Of a stretch of DNA of 64,000 nt, positions 26,732-35,068 are shown piece by piece (within the stretch, counting starts at the first letter, position 1; every line of letters begins with the position of its first letter). The notes beneath the pieces were generated by a model that worked only from the letters and a program-made list of their open reading frames with translations, was not told where the DNA came from and did not search any database. Source of the DNA: Pseudomonas sp. TTU2014-080ASC (lineage in GTDB: Bacteria; Pseudomonadota; Gammaproteobacteria; Pseudomonadales; Pseudomonadaceae); NCBI RefSeq assembly GCF_001446935.1, contig NZ_LKKK01000002.1, positions 186,001 through 250,000 of the forward strand. The letters are read 5' to 3'. The position numbers and the translations under genes were made by a program.

Positions 26732-28782
26732 GTGCGCAAGATTTTCTGGTAGAGCTGGGCACCGAAGAGCTGCCACCCAAAGCCCTGAAATCCCTCGGTG
26801 AAGCCTTCCTCGGCGGCATCGAAAAAGGCCTGAAAACAGCAGGTCTGAACTACACCAAAGCCCGTGTTTATGCCGCACCTCGCCGTCTGGCCGTGCTGGT
26901 TGAACAACTGGCCACGCAACAGCCTGACCGCACCCTCAGCCTTGATGGCCCGCCCGTACAGGCAGCCTTCGACAAGGACGGTAACCCGACTCAGGCCGCT
27001 CTGGGCTTCGCTAAGAAGTGCGGTGTTGAGCTGAGCGAAGTCGACCAGAGCGGACCGAAGCTGAAGTTCAGCCAGACCATCAAAGGTCAGCCTGCTGCTA
27101 GTCTGCTGCCGCAGATTGTTGAAGACTCTCTGAACGACCTGCCGATTCCGAAGCGCATGCGTTGGGGTGCGCGCAAGACTGAATTCGTGCGTCCGAGCCA
27201 GTGGCTGGTGATGCTGTTCGGCAACGACGTGATCGATTGCGAGATTTTGGCGCAAAAGGCCGGCCGCACCTCCCGCGGTCACCGCTTCCACGCCAACCAC
27301 GAAGTGAATATCACTGCACCGGCCAACTACGCCGAAGACCTGCGCAGCGCTTACGTGATTGCCGACTTCGCCGAGCGTCGCAAGCAGATCATCGCCCGCG
27401 TTGAGCAGCTGGCTGCCGAGCAGAACGGCAAGGCCATCGTGCCACCGGCGCTGCTGGACGAAGTCACCGCGCTGGTTGAGTGGCCGGTGCCGCTGGTGTG
27501 CACCTTCGAAGAGCGCTTCCTGGAAGTGCCGCAAGAAGCCCTGATCAGCACCATGCAGGACAACCAGAAGTACTTTTGCCTGCTGGACGCCAACAACAAG
27601 CTGCTGCCGCGCTTTATCACCGTGGCCAACATTGAAAGCAAAGACCCGAGCCAGATCGTTGAAGGTAACGAGAAGGTCGTGCGTCCGCGCCTGACCGACG
27701 CCGAGTTCTTCTTCAATCAAGACAAGAAGCAGAAGCTGGAAAGCTTCAACCAGCGTCTGGCCAATGTGGTGTTCCAGGCTCAGCTGGGCACGGTGTTTGA
27801 GAAGGCTCAACGTATTTCCGCACTGGCAGGCTTTATTGCCGGCAACATCGGGGGTGACGCTAAGCGAGCAGCCCGCGCTGGCATCCTCAGCAAATGCGAT
27901 CTGGCCAGTGAAATGGTCGGCGAATTCCCGGAAATGCAGGGCATTGCCGGTTACTACTACGCCAAGCACGACGGTGAGCCGGAAGACGTAGCCCTGGCCC
28001 TGAACGAGCAGTACATGCCACGCGGTGCCGGTGCTGAACTGCCGGAAACCCTGACCGGTGCTGCTGTAGCGCTGGCAGATAAGCTGGACACCCTGGTGGG
28101 TATCTTCGGTATCGGCATGCTGCCAACCGGCAGCAAAGACCCGTACGCACTGCGCCGTGCTGCGTTGGGTGTACTGCGTATCCTGATCGAGAAGAAGCTG
28201 GACCTGAACATCGTCGCCGCCATTGAGTTCGCCATCGAGCAGTACGGCGCGAAAGTGAAGTCAGCAGGTCTGGCTGCTCAGGTGCAGGACTTTATCTTCG
28301 ACCGCCTGCGTGCGCGCTATGAAGATGAAGGCGTGGACGTGTCGGTTTATCAGGCTGTGCGTGCCGTCAGCCCGAACTCGCCGCTGGACTTCGATCAGCG
28401 TGTGCAGGCTGTTCAGGTATTCCGCGCCCTGCCGCAAGCCGAAGCACTGGCTGCCGCTAACAAGCGTGTATCCAACCTGCTGAGCAAAGCCGAAGGCAGC
28501 GTACCGAGTGCGGTTGAAGCTCATCACTTCGACAACCCCAATGAGTTCACCCTCAACGCCGCCATCCAGAAGGCCGAACAAGCGGTTAAACCGCTGGCTG
28601 CGAGCCGTGAGTACAGCCAGGCGCTGACTCAGCTGGCCAGCCTGCGCGAGCCGGTGGATGCGTTCTTTGAAGGGGTGATGGTCAACGCAGAAGACCCAAC
28701 CGTGCGTGCCAACCGCTACGCACTGCTGGCCAAACTGCGCGGCCTGTTCCTCGGTGTGGCCGATATTTCGGTACTCAGCTGA
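26728..28782 (+). CDS. glyS: Glycyl-tRNA synthetase beta subunit
   Basis: A 684-residue tRNA-binding partner of GlyQ, translationally coupled to it by a four-base overlap (ATGA). It begins [19 protein letters not shown] and contains an HD-like core ([18 protein letters not shown]) and [20 protein letters not shown], all standard. A C-terminal DALR-type anticodon-binding region ends the protein. Two hairpins follow before gmhB. Confidence 0.96.
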   Translation: MSAQDFLVELGTEELPPKALKSLGEAFLGGIEKGLKTAGLNYTKARVYAAPRRLAVLVEQLATQQPDRTLSLDGPPVQAAFDKDGNPTQAALGFAKKCGVELSEVDQSGPKLKFSQTIKGQPAASLLPQIVEDSLNDLPIPKRMRWGARKTEFVRPSQWLVMLFGNDVIDCEILAQKAGRTSRGHRFHANHEVNITAPANYAEDLRSAYVIADFAERRKQIIARVEQLAAEQNGKAIVPPALLDEVTALVEWPVPLVCTFEERFLEVPQEALISTMQDNQKYFCLLDANNKLLPRFITVANIESKDPSQIVEGNEKVVRPRLTDAEFFFNQDKKQKLESFNQRLANVVFQAQLGTVFEKAQRISALAGFIAGNIGGDAKRAARAGILSKCDLASEMVGEFPEMQGIAGYYYAKHDGEPEDVALALNEQYMPRGAGAELPETLTGAAVALADKLDTLVGIFGIGMLPTGSKDPYALRRAALGVLRILIEKKLDLNIVAAIEFAIEQYGAKVKSAGLAAQVQDFIFDRLRARYEDEGVDVSVYQAVRAVSPNSPLDFDQRVQAVQVFRALPQAEALAAANKRVSNLLSKAEGSVPSAVEAHHFDNPNEFTLNAAIQKAEQAVKPLAASREYSQALTQLASLREPVDAFFEGVMVNAEDPTVRANRYALLAKLRGLFLGVADISVLS

Positions 28783-28795
28783 GGCCTGAACATAA

Positions 28796-28830
28796 AGTGG
28801 GCTTAGCGCAAGCGAGGCCCACTGTTTCTT
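28796..28830 (+). terminator. Hairpin terminator after glyS, first of two
   Basis: AGTGGGCTT (28796-28804) pairs with AGGCCCACT (28815-28823), followed by GTTTCTTCTT. It begins 13 bases past the glyS stop. Confidence 0.65.
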
Positions 28831-28834
28831 CTTC

Positions 28835-28864
28835 CCGGCAGACAGCTACTGTCTGCCGGTTTCG
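28835..28864 (+). terminator. Second perfect hairpin between glyS and gmhB
   Basis: Perfect 11-bp stem CCGGCAGACAG (28835-28845) / CTGTCTGCCGG (28849-28859) with a three-base loop CTA, followed by TTTCGG. It ends 14 bases before gmhB, so it may also influence gmhB expression. Confidence 0.6.
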
Positions 28865-28873
28865 GATTGGCCC

Positions 28874-29407
28874 ATGAAACTGCTGATTCTTGATCGCGAC
28901 GGTGTCATCAACCATGACTCCGACGATTACATTAAAAGCCTCGATGAGTGGATTCCCATTGAGGGCTCCATCGAGGCTATTGCCCGTCTTTCCAAGGCTG
29001 GCTGGACAGTGGCTGTGGCCACCAACCAATCCGGCATCGCCCGCGGTTATTACCCGCTCAGCACGTTGGAAGCTATGCACCAGCGACTGCGCGATCTGGT
29101 CGCGGAGGAAGGCGGCGATGTGGGTCTGATCGTCTATTGCCCGCACGGCCCGGATGATGGCTGCAACTGCCGCAAACCAAAGCCCGGCATGCTCGAACAG
29201 ATTGCCGCGCACTATGGTGTGCAGCTTGAAGGGGTGTGGTTTGTCGGTGACAGCAGCGGCGATATCAAAGCCGCACAGGCTGCCGCCTGTCAGCCGGTGC
29301 TGGTCAAAACGGGCAAAGGTGAACGCACTCTGGCCAAACCATTGCCAGCGGGTACGCTGATCTTCGATGATCTGGCATCAGCCGCCGATCACCTACTTCA
29401 CCAATAA
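28874..29407 (+). CDS. gmhB: D-glycero-beta-D-manno-heptose 1,7-bisphosphate 7-phosphatase
   Basis: A 177-residue HAD-family phosphatase in ADP-heptose (LPS core) synthesis. The nucleophile motif LILDRDGVIN is at 3-12, followed by ATNQSGIARGYY. The Zn-binding loop CPHGPDDGCNCRKPKPG holds three Cys and one His, and the WFVGDSSGDIKAAQAA motif is at the end. Full length. Followed by the PlsC-type acyltransferase gene. Confidence 0.95.
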   Translation: MKLLILDRDGVINHDSDDYIKSLDEWIPIEGSIEAIARLSKAGWTVAVATNQSGIARGYYPLSTLEAMHQRLRDLVAEEGGDVGLIVYCPHGPDDGCNCRKPKPGMLEQIAAHYGVQLEGVWFVGDSSGDIKAAQAAACQPVLVKTGKGERTLAKPLPAGTLIFDDLASAADHLLHQ

Positions 29408-29443
29408 GAATTGCAGGCGCTGCCTGTGACGGTAAACGCTCCC

Positions 29444-30214
29444 ATGTCGATAGTGCAGACCCTCAGAACGATTGTTTTCTACATTTTGCTGGCCTCCAGC
29501 TCACTTATCTGGTGCACCATCAGCGTGTTTATCGCGCCCTTGTTGCCGTTCCGCGCCCGCTATCGCTTCATCAACCAAGCATGGTGCCGCTGCGCTGTGT
29601 GGCTAACCAAGGTGTTTGTCGGTATTCGCTATGAAGTGAAAGGCCTGGAGAACATCCCGCAGCAGCCCTGTGTGATTCTCGCCAATCACCAAAGCACTTG
29701 GGAAACCTTCTACCTGTCTGCGCTGTTCGAGCCGCTGAGCCAGGTGATCAAACGCGAGCTGCTGTACGTGCCATTCTTTGGCTGGGCCATGGCTATGCTC
29801 AAACCCATTGCGATTGACCGCAGCAACCCCAAGGCGGCACTCAAGCAACTGGCGAAGCAGGGCGATGAATGCCTGAAGCAGGGCTGCTGGGTATTGGTCT
29901 TCCCGGAAGGCACACGCTTGCCGCCGGGCCAACTGGGTAAGTTCAGCCGTGGCGGTGCATCGCTGGCAGTGAATGCCAACCTGCCAGTGCTGCCAATCGC
30001 CCACAACGCCGGTGAGTTCTGGCCGAAGGAAGGCTGGAGCAAGAAGCCGGGCACAATCCAAGTGGTGATTGGCCCGCTGATGCACGCTGAAGGCACCGGC
30101 CCACGGGCGATTGCCGAGCTGAATGATCGCGCTTATGAGTGGGTCCGTCAGGCCCAGATCGAAATGGGTTCGCTCTCCCCAGACAGTGCTGCACAGCCTA
30201 CCGAGGCAGCCTGA
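29444..30214 (+). CDS. PlsC-family 1-acyl-glycerol-3-phosphate acyltransferase
   Basis: A 256-residue membrane acyltransferase of phosphatidic acid synthesis, the homologue of P. aeruginosa PA0005 by position. It shows an N-terminal membrane helix (TIVFYILLASSSLIWCTISVFI), the catalytic HX4E motif in NHQSTWET and FPEGTR with GKFSRGGASLA. The ATG at 29444 is taken as start; a TTG at 29411 in frame is possible and neither has a strong ribosome site. In related genomes gyrB lies close by; here the phosphonate genes intervene. Confidence 0.9.
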   Translation: MSIVQTLRTIVFYILLASSSLIWCTISVFIAPLLPFRARYRFINQAWCRCAVWLTKVFVGIRYEVKGLENIPQQPCVILANHQSTWETFYLSALFEPLSQVIKRELLYVPFFGWAMAMLKPIAIDRSNPKAALKQLAKQGDECLKQGCWVLVFPEGTRLPPGQLGKFSRGGASLAVNANLPVLPIAHNAGEFWPKEGWSKKPGTIQVVIGPLMHAEGTGPRAIAELNDRAYEWVRQAQIEMGSLSPDSAAQPTEAA

Positions 30215-30226
30215 ACCATCGTTTAA

Positions 30227-30257
30227 CCCGGCAGTCCTTTGCCAAGGTGCTGCCGGG
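30227..30257 (+). terminator. Hairpin between the PlsC-type gene and gntR
   Basis: Stem CCCGGCAG (30227-30234) / CTGCCGGG (30250-30257) with a nested CCTT/AAGG pairing, 13 bases past the acyltransferase stop. There is no T-run, so efficiency is uncertain. Confidence 0.5.
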
Positions 30258-30335
30258 GCGCTCCTTCTCTGCCAGCCATCGCCACTGAACTGCAATAACT
30301 AGGCGCCCGGCCCACAACAGAGCCCTGCATGCGCG

Positions 30336-31013
30336 TCAAACAGCCTCGCTGATAGCCTGTTGCACACGACTCAAGCTGACGCTGGCGTGACCGCTGAGCA
30401 ACGCTGCAGCCTGCTGCGCATCTCCGTTACTTATCGCCTGAACGATGCTGCGGTGTTCGTCCAGCGACACTTCCAGATTATGTGGCAGCTGGCGAAAGCT
30501 GTGGCTACGCACCAATTTGAGTTGTACTACCAGTCGCCGGTACGTCTCGTACAGTGCTTCATTTCCAGTGAGCTGTGCGAGCAGATCGTGAAAACGGAAG
30601 TTAAGTTCGGTGTAGCCGCTGATATCGTGTTGCTGCACCGCCGCGTCCATAGCTTCGATGATTGCGCCCAAGCGCTCCCGCCCACTGTCCGTCAGCGACA
30701 GCGTCACCAATTCAGCAATCAACGCCTCCAAAGGCACCCGAATCTGATAGATCTGCCGCGCCTGCTCCAGCGCCAACTCGCGCACCCGTACGCCGCAGTT
30801 CTTCTCGAACTGCACTAAGCCGCGCTCTTCGAGCATGCGGAATGCCTCACGCACAGGCCCTCGGGAAATACCCAGCTCATTGGCAATGCTGGCCTCACGC
30901 AGCGGCATACCGGGCTGCAAAATACCGTCGATGATGCGTTGCTCCAACTCATTCTGAACCACCGTGGTCAGCGATTGGGTGCGTAGCAGGTTGAGGGCGT
31001 CCTGGGAGCTCAT
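30336..31013 (-). CDS. GntR-family (FCD/FadR-type) transcriptional regulator
   Basis: A 225-residue protein from the ATG at 31013 (AAGGATG upstream). An N-terminal winged helix (about 15-80: LEQRIIDGILQPGMPLREASIANELGIS, RGPVREAFRMLEERGL) precedes an FCD effector domain with the metal-ligand pattern His142, His187 and His209. The usual first acidic ligand position appears as Asn138. It is divergently transcribed from the phnD-type gene, with a 16-base near-palindrome AAATTGTCAACAATTT midway, so it probably represses the transporter-phnA operon and itself. Described phosphonoacetate clusters use a LysR-type PhnR, so a GntR is unusual. Confidence 0.85.
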   Translation of the reverse strand: MSSQDALNLLRTQSLTTVVQNELEQRIIDGILQPGMPLREASIANELGISRGPVREAFRMLEERGLVQFEKNCGVRVRELALEQARQIYQIRVPLEALIAELVTLSLTDSGRERLGAIIEAMDAAVQQHDISGYTELNFRFHDLLAQLTGNEALYETYRRLVVQLKLVRSHSFRQLPHNLEVSLDEHRSIVQAISNGDAQQAAALLSGHASVSLSRVQQAISEAV

Positions 31014-31061
31014 GGGGTCATCCTTTGGGTGGGGGCGAAATCGTACAACGAAAAAATGATT

Positions 31062-31089
31062 TTGAAAATTGTCAACAATTTGCAATATC
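31062..31089 (+). promoter_or_regulatory. Probable promoter and GntR operator of the phosphonate operon
   Basis: The near-palindrome AAATTGT-CA-ACAATTT spans 31066-31081. A -35-like TTGAAA (31062-31067) and a -10-like AATATC (31084-31089) flank it with a 16-base spacer, so a bound regulator would cover the promoter. On the minus strand TTGACA (complement of 31070-31075) could serve gntR. The site lies about 55 bases from both start codons. Confidence 0.6.
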
Positions 31090-31138
31090 AGCTTCGTAGC
31101 ATCCGTCCTGTCCCTCATCCCTGAACAGGTACTTTTAC

Positions 31139-32020
31139 ATGCTACGCAAGATGGTTACCGGTGCCACCCTGGCACTCTCGTTATTGGGCAGCGCTGTCAG
31201 TGCCCAGGCAGAAAGCATCAAACTGGCTGTTACCGATCTGGTAGGCCTTGAAGAACTGCAGCGCGAATTTGGCCCGTTCAAGGCTGAACTGGAGCGTACC
31301 AGCGGTCTCGAAATCGAGTTCCTGCCGGTGACCAACCGCACCGCTGCGCTTGAGGCCCTGCGCTTCAAGAAGGTTGATTTTGTGTTGGCCGGCCCAGCTG
31401 AATACGTGGTGATGCAAAAGCGCGCCAACGCCAAAATCGTCACCGGTCTGTACCGCCCTAACTATTTCTCGCTGATCGTGGTGAAGGCTGACAGCCCGAT
31501 CTATTCCCCGCTGGAACTCAAAGGCAAAAACATTGGCTTCGGTTCTGTTGGTTCTACCTCCCGTCATCTGGGCCCGATTCAACTGCTGAGCGATGCAGGT
31601 CTTGAGCCGGCTAAAGACACCAAAGCTGTCCACACCAACCTGCGCCTGGCTTGGGAAGGCCTGAAAAAAGACGACCTGCAAGCCGTTGGCATGGGCCGCT
31701 CAGACCTCGAAGGTTTCCTTGCCCAAGAGCCTGAAGACCAGCGCAACGCTTACCGCGTTCTGGCCCGTGGCGGCGACCTGCCTAATGACCTGCTGATGGC
31801 CGGTGAGCATGTGCCTGAGGCGACCGTAGAAACCCTCAAACGCGCCATTGTGGATAACTCTGACAGCCTGATTGCCAGCATCAGCCAGGGCGGCGAGCAC
31901 ACCACACGTTATGTCGGCATGCGTTTCCTGACCAGCATCGCTGATAAGGATTACAACGTGGTGCGCTCGATGTATCGCACAGCGGGCTACCCCGAATATT
32001 CCGACTTTATTGGTGAGTGA
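31139..32020 (+). CDS. phnD: Phosphonate ABC transporter, substrate-binding protein (PhnD type)
   Basis: A 293-residue periplasmic binding protein with a signal peptide (KMVTGATLALSLLGSAVSAQA). PhnD/PtxB-family landmarks are LAVTDLVGLEELQREFGPFKAELE, FVLAGPAEYVVM and GFGSVGSTSRHLGPIQLL. It should capture a phosphonate, most likely phosphonoacetate given the hydrolase gene downstream. It starts the operon phnD-phnC-phnE-phnA, with phnC starting one base after its stop. Confidence 0.88.
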   Translation: MLRKMVTGATLALSLLGSAVSAQAESIKLAVTDLVGLEELQREFGPFKAELERTSGLEIEFLPVTNRTAALEALRFKKVDFVLAGPAEYVVMQKRANAKIVTGLYRPNYFSLIVVKADSPIYSPLELKGKNIGFGSVGSTSRHLGPIQLLSDAGLEPAKDTKAVHTNLRLAWEGLKKDDLQAVGMGRSDLEGFLAQEPEDQRNAYRVLARGGDLPNDLLMAGEHVPEATVETLKRAIVDNSDSLIASISQGGEHTTRYVGMRFLTSIADKDYNVVRSMYRTAGYPEYSDFIGE

Positions 32021-32021
32021 T

Positions 32022-32810
32022 ATGGCGATCGCCATAGCAACCGCCACGCCAGAGCCTATGGCTCTGCGCGTGCGCGGCCTGAGCAAACGCTACGAAGGTG
32101 CCGTCAGCCCGGTATGGTCGGGGATATCCTTTGATGTACCACACGGCCAACGCCTGGCAATCATCGGCGGCAACGGCGCAGGTAAAAGCACACTCCTGCG
32201 CTGCTGCATGCGCTTGATTGAGCCCAATGCCGGTCAGGTATTACTCGACGGTCTGGAGCTGACCCAGCTGCGTGGCGCAGCGCTGGCGAAAGCCCGTGCC
32301 CGGGTCGGCTTTGTGTTCCAGAAACACAATCTGGTGGGACGTTTGTCGGTGCTGACCAATGTGCTGCACGGCGGTATGGCACGCGCCAGTTCGCCACGCA
32401 TGTGGTTTCAGGGATTGGCCAGCGCTGAGGATCGTGATTACGCCATGCACTGCCTGGAGCAGGTCAACTTGGCCCACTTGTGCAAGCGCCGTGCAGATGA
32501 GCTCTCCGGCGGCCAGTCACAGCGGGTTGCGATTGCCCGAGCGCTGATGCAAAAGCCGCGGATGATCTTTGCCGATGAACCCGTCGCCAGCCTTGATCCA
32601 CAGGCCGGTGAAGATGTCATGCAGGTGTTCTCAGATCTGGCTCAGCAGCAGGGCATGACGCTGGTGTTCGTCACGCACCACCTGGATCACGCTCTGAACT
32701 ATGCCGACCGCGTCATCGGTCTGCAGCAGGGCAACCTGCAACTCGATTCAGCCGCCATCCGGCTTAACGCTCACCAGCTGCGGGGGATGTATGCCGAAGC
32801 CGCTGCGTGA
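32022..32810 (+). CDS. phnC: Phosphonate ABC transporter, ATP-binding protein (PhnC type)
   Basis: A 262-residue ABC ATPase: Walker [10 protein letters not shown] at 49-57, Q-loop [19 protein letters not shown], signature [15 protein letters not shown], Walker [14 protein letters not shown] and the switch His in VTHHLDHAL. The FQKHNLV...NVL pattern is typical of PhnC. The start is ATG 32022, just after the phnD stop, implying coupling. It energises import through PhnE. Confidence 0.92.
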   Translation: MAIAIATATPEPMALRVRGLSKRYEGAVSPVWSGISFDVPHGQRLAIIGGNGAGKSTLLRCCMRLIEPNAGQVLLDGLELTQLRGAALAKARARVGFVFQKHNLVGRLSVLTNVLHGGMARASSPRMWFQGLASAEDRDYAMHCLEQVNLAHLCKRRADELSGGQSQRVAIARALMQKPRMIFADEPVASLDPQAGEDVMQVFSDLAQQQGMTLVFVTHHLDHALNYADRVIGLQQGNLQLDSAAIRLNAHQLRGMYAEAAA

Positions 32811-33597
32811 GATGCCGGACCGCTTCGAGCGCCCGTCGTGGGTCTCGCTGGCGCTGTTCCTGGGCTTTATCACGCTCTTCAGCTGGTCAGTAGCCGCTGC
32901 TGGCATTTCGGTCTCCGAGCTGCTCAGCGGCTTGCCTAACATGGGCCAGATCGCCTCTGAGATGGTGCCACCGGCTACGGATCGCATCGCACCGATGCTG
33001 CAATCGGTGCTGGTGACGTTTCAGATGGCGCTGGTGGGTACGGTGATCGGCATTGTCATCAGTCTGCCGCTGGGCGTGCTGATGTCACGCAACCACACCC
33101 CACACAAAGCTGTGCGTTCTTGCGTGAGGAGTTTGGTCAGTTTTATCCGCACCATCCCTGATCTGGCCTGGGCTCTGTTTTTTGTGGCCTCTGTGGGCCT
33201 CGGCCCGTTTGCCGGAACCCTGACACTGATCATGGACACCATCGGCTTCTGCGCTCGTTTTTTTGCCGAAGCGATTGAGGAGTCTGATGAAGGCCCCTCC
33301 GAAGCGCTCAGTGCTATTGGTGCTTCACCAGTGTCGGTGATCGCTTGCGCCACGCTGCCGAACATCATGCCCAGCCTGATCAACACCAGCCTGTTCGCGC
33401 TGGAAAAGTCCGTTCGCGCCTCCGTGGTGCTGGGGCTAGTTGGGGCAGGGGGGATTGGTTCGGAGCTGGCGACCTCGATGGAAATGTTCCGCTTCGATCA
33501 GGCGGCCACCATCATTCTGATGATTTTTGTTCTGGTGCTGGGCGTTGAGAAAGTCTCTTCCCACATCCGCCAGGCCCTCATGAAAAAGCGTCCGTGA
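32791..33597 (+). CDS. phnE: Phosphonate ABC transporter, permease (PhnE type)
   Basis: A 268-residue inner-membrane permease with about six membrane segments (for example LALFLGFITLFSWSVAAAG, MALVGTVIGIVISLPLGVL, ATIILMIFVLVLGVE). The EAA loop reads EALSAIGASPVSVIACATLPN, which contacts PhnC. The ATG at 32791 has GGGGGA upstream and overlaps phnC by 20 bases; ATG 32812 is an alternative start. A single permease serves as homodimer. Confidence 0.88.
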   Translation: MPKPLREMPDRFERPSWVSLALFLGFITLFSWSVAAAGISVSELLSGLPNMGQIASEMVPPATDRIAPMLQSVLVTFQMALVGTVIGIVISLPLGVLMSRNHTPHKAVRSCVRSLVSFIRTIPDLAWALFFVASVGLGPFAGTLTLIMDTIGFCARFFAEAIEESDEGPSEALSAIGASPVSVIACATLPNIMPSLINTSLFALEKSVRASVVLGLVGAGGIGSELATSMEMFRFDQAATIILMIFVLVLGVEKVSSHIRQALMKKRP

Positions 33598-33623
33598 CGC
33601 CCCCAAATAAGTAAGGAAGTGTT

Positions 33624-34880
33624 ATGTCTGCACCTGTCACCATTAACGGCAAATCTTATCAATGGCCCCAGCGTCCAACCGTGGTGGTCTGCATTGATGG
33701 CGGTGATCCGGCTTACCTTAAGCAATACTTGAGCGAAGGCATCATCCCCAACATCCAGCGTTTTATTGAGCAAGGCTTCGCTACCGTAGCCAAAGGCTCA
33801 ATGCCGTCGTTCACCTGCCCCAACAATATGTCGATCATCACCGGCACCCCCACGGCTGAACACGGCATCAGCGGTAACTACTACCTGGACACCAGCACCT
33901 GGCAGCCAGTGGTGATGACCGGCCCTGAGCTGCTGCGCGGCCAGACCATCCTCGCGGGATTCGCGGAGCAGGGCGCCAAGGTGGTGAGCATCACCGCTAA
34001 AGACAAACTGCGTAAACAGTTGGGCAAGGGCCTGGATGTCAGCCAAGGCCACGTATCGTTCTCATCCGAGTTTGCTGATGCCTGCACATTGGAAGAAAAC
34101 GGCATTGAAAACGTACTGGAATACGTCGGCATGCCTAAGCCGTCGATGTACTCCATGGAGCTATCGCTGTTCGTTCTTCAGGCAGGTTTAAAGCTGCTGC
34201 GTGTGCGTCGCCCGGATCTGCTGTTCCTCTCCCTCACGGATTACGTCCAACATAAATGCGCGCCTGATGACGACCAGGCCCGTCAGTTCTACCGTCAGTT
34301 GGACTCACTGTTCGGCGAGTTGGCAGAGCAAGATATCGTGCTTGGCCTGATTGCAGACCACGGCATGAACGACAAATGCAATGCGGCAGGCGAGCCTAAC
34401 GTGATTTGGCTGCAAGACGTGCTGGATGAGGCATTTGGCGTAGGCGAAACCATTGTCGTGTGCCCGATCACCGATGCGTTTGTCGGCCACCACGGTTCGC
34501 TCGGCAGCTTCGTGCGGGTGTGGAGCAAAGGGCGCATCAGCGATGAGCAAATCATCCAGCGCATTCAAGGCCTTGATGGGGTTGATCTGGCTGTGGATAA
34601 ACCAACAGCCTGCCGCCTATTCGAGTTGCCCGCTGACCGTGAAGCCGATGTGGTCGTGGTGGCTCGCCACGACTATGTGATCGGCACCACAGCCGCCGCG
34701 CACAACCTTGAAGGGTTGAACGGCCAGCGCCTGCGCACCCACGGTGGCATCAGTGAAACGGACATCCCGTTCATCCTCAACCGCCCCCTCAATGCACACT
34801 ATCAACATGTGGCCGCCACCCAGGTGATCAACAGCTACCAGATCTTCGAGTTCGCCCTCAATGGCATCCTAGCCGACTGA
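33624..34880 (+). CDS. phnA: Phosphonoacetate hydrolase
   Basis: A 418-residue enzyme of the alkaline phosphatase superfamily that cleaves phosphonoacetate to acetate and phosphate. Two-zinc site residues fit the known PhnA pattern: Asp25 (CIDGGDP), nucleophile Thr64 (SFTCPNNMS), Asp206 and His210 (LTDYVQHKCAPDD), Asp245-His246 (ADHGMND) and His373 (RTHGGISE). Full length. A ribosome site (AAGGAAG) precedes the ATG. Last gene of the phnDCE-phnA operon, so import and hydrolysis are co-expressed, presumably under the adjacent GntR regulator. Confidence 0.93.
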   Translation: MSAPVTINGKSYQWPQRPTVVVCIDGGDPAYLKQYLSEGIIPNIQRFIEQGFATVAKGSMPSFTCPNNMSIITGTPTAEHGISGNYYLDTSTWQPVVMTGPELLRGQTILAGFAEQGAKVVSITAKDKLRKQLGKGLDVSQGHVSFSSEFADACTLEENGIENVLEYVGMPKPSMYSMELSLFVLQAGLKLLRVRRPDLLFLSLTDYVQHKCAPDDDQARQFYRQLDSLFGELAEQDIVLGLIADHGMNDKCNAAGEPNVIWLQDVLDEAFGVGETIVVCPITDAFVGHHGSLGSFVRVWSKGRISDEQIIQRIQGLDGVDLAVDKPTACRLFELPADREADVVVVARHDYVIGTTAAAHNLEGLNGQRLRTHGGISETDIPFILNRPLNAHYQHVAATQVINSYQIFEFALNGILAD

Positions 34881-34888
34881 TCATCCGT

Positions 34889-34936
34889 GCAATCCTCCGG
34901 TTAAGGACACTGGGGGATTGCCGATCCGGTTTTGCT
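34889..34936 (+). terminator. Hairpin terminator after phnA
   Basis: CAATCC-TCCGG (34890-34900) pairs with CTGGG-GGATTG (34910-34920) as an 11-bp stem with two wobble pairs, followed after a few bases by GGTTTTGCTTATTTT. Confidence 0.55.
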
Positions 34937-34956
34937 TATTTTGCAACATCGTGCAG

Positions 34957-34974
34957 TTGTAACTTCAAGGTCAT
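34957..34974 (+). promoter_or_regulatory. Possible Pho box upstream of the alkaline phosphatase gene
   Basis: TTGTAAC-TTCA-AGGTCAT has the two 7-base blocks and 4-base AT-leaning spacer of a PhoB site. It matches the CTGTCAT consensus at 4 and 5 of 7 positions. It lies 94 bases upstream of the ATG. Weak on sequence alone. Confidence 0.35.
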
Positions 34975-35068
34975 CTTGGCTGTTTAGGCTCACGACACGA
35001 CGTTTGTCCTGGCTGCAATACAAACAGGGTAACGCCACACCTCTTTAATCTGTAAAAGGACTTCTCAG

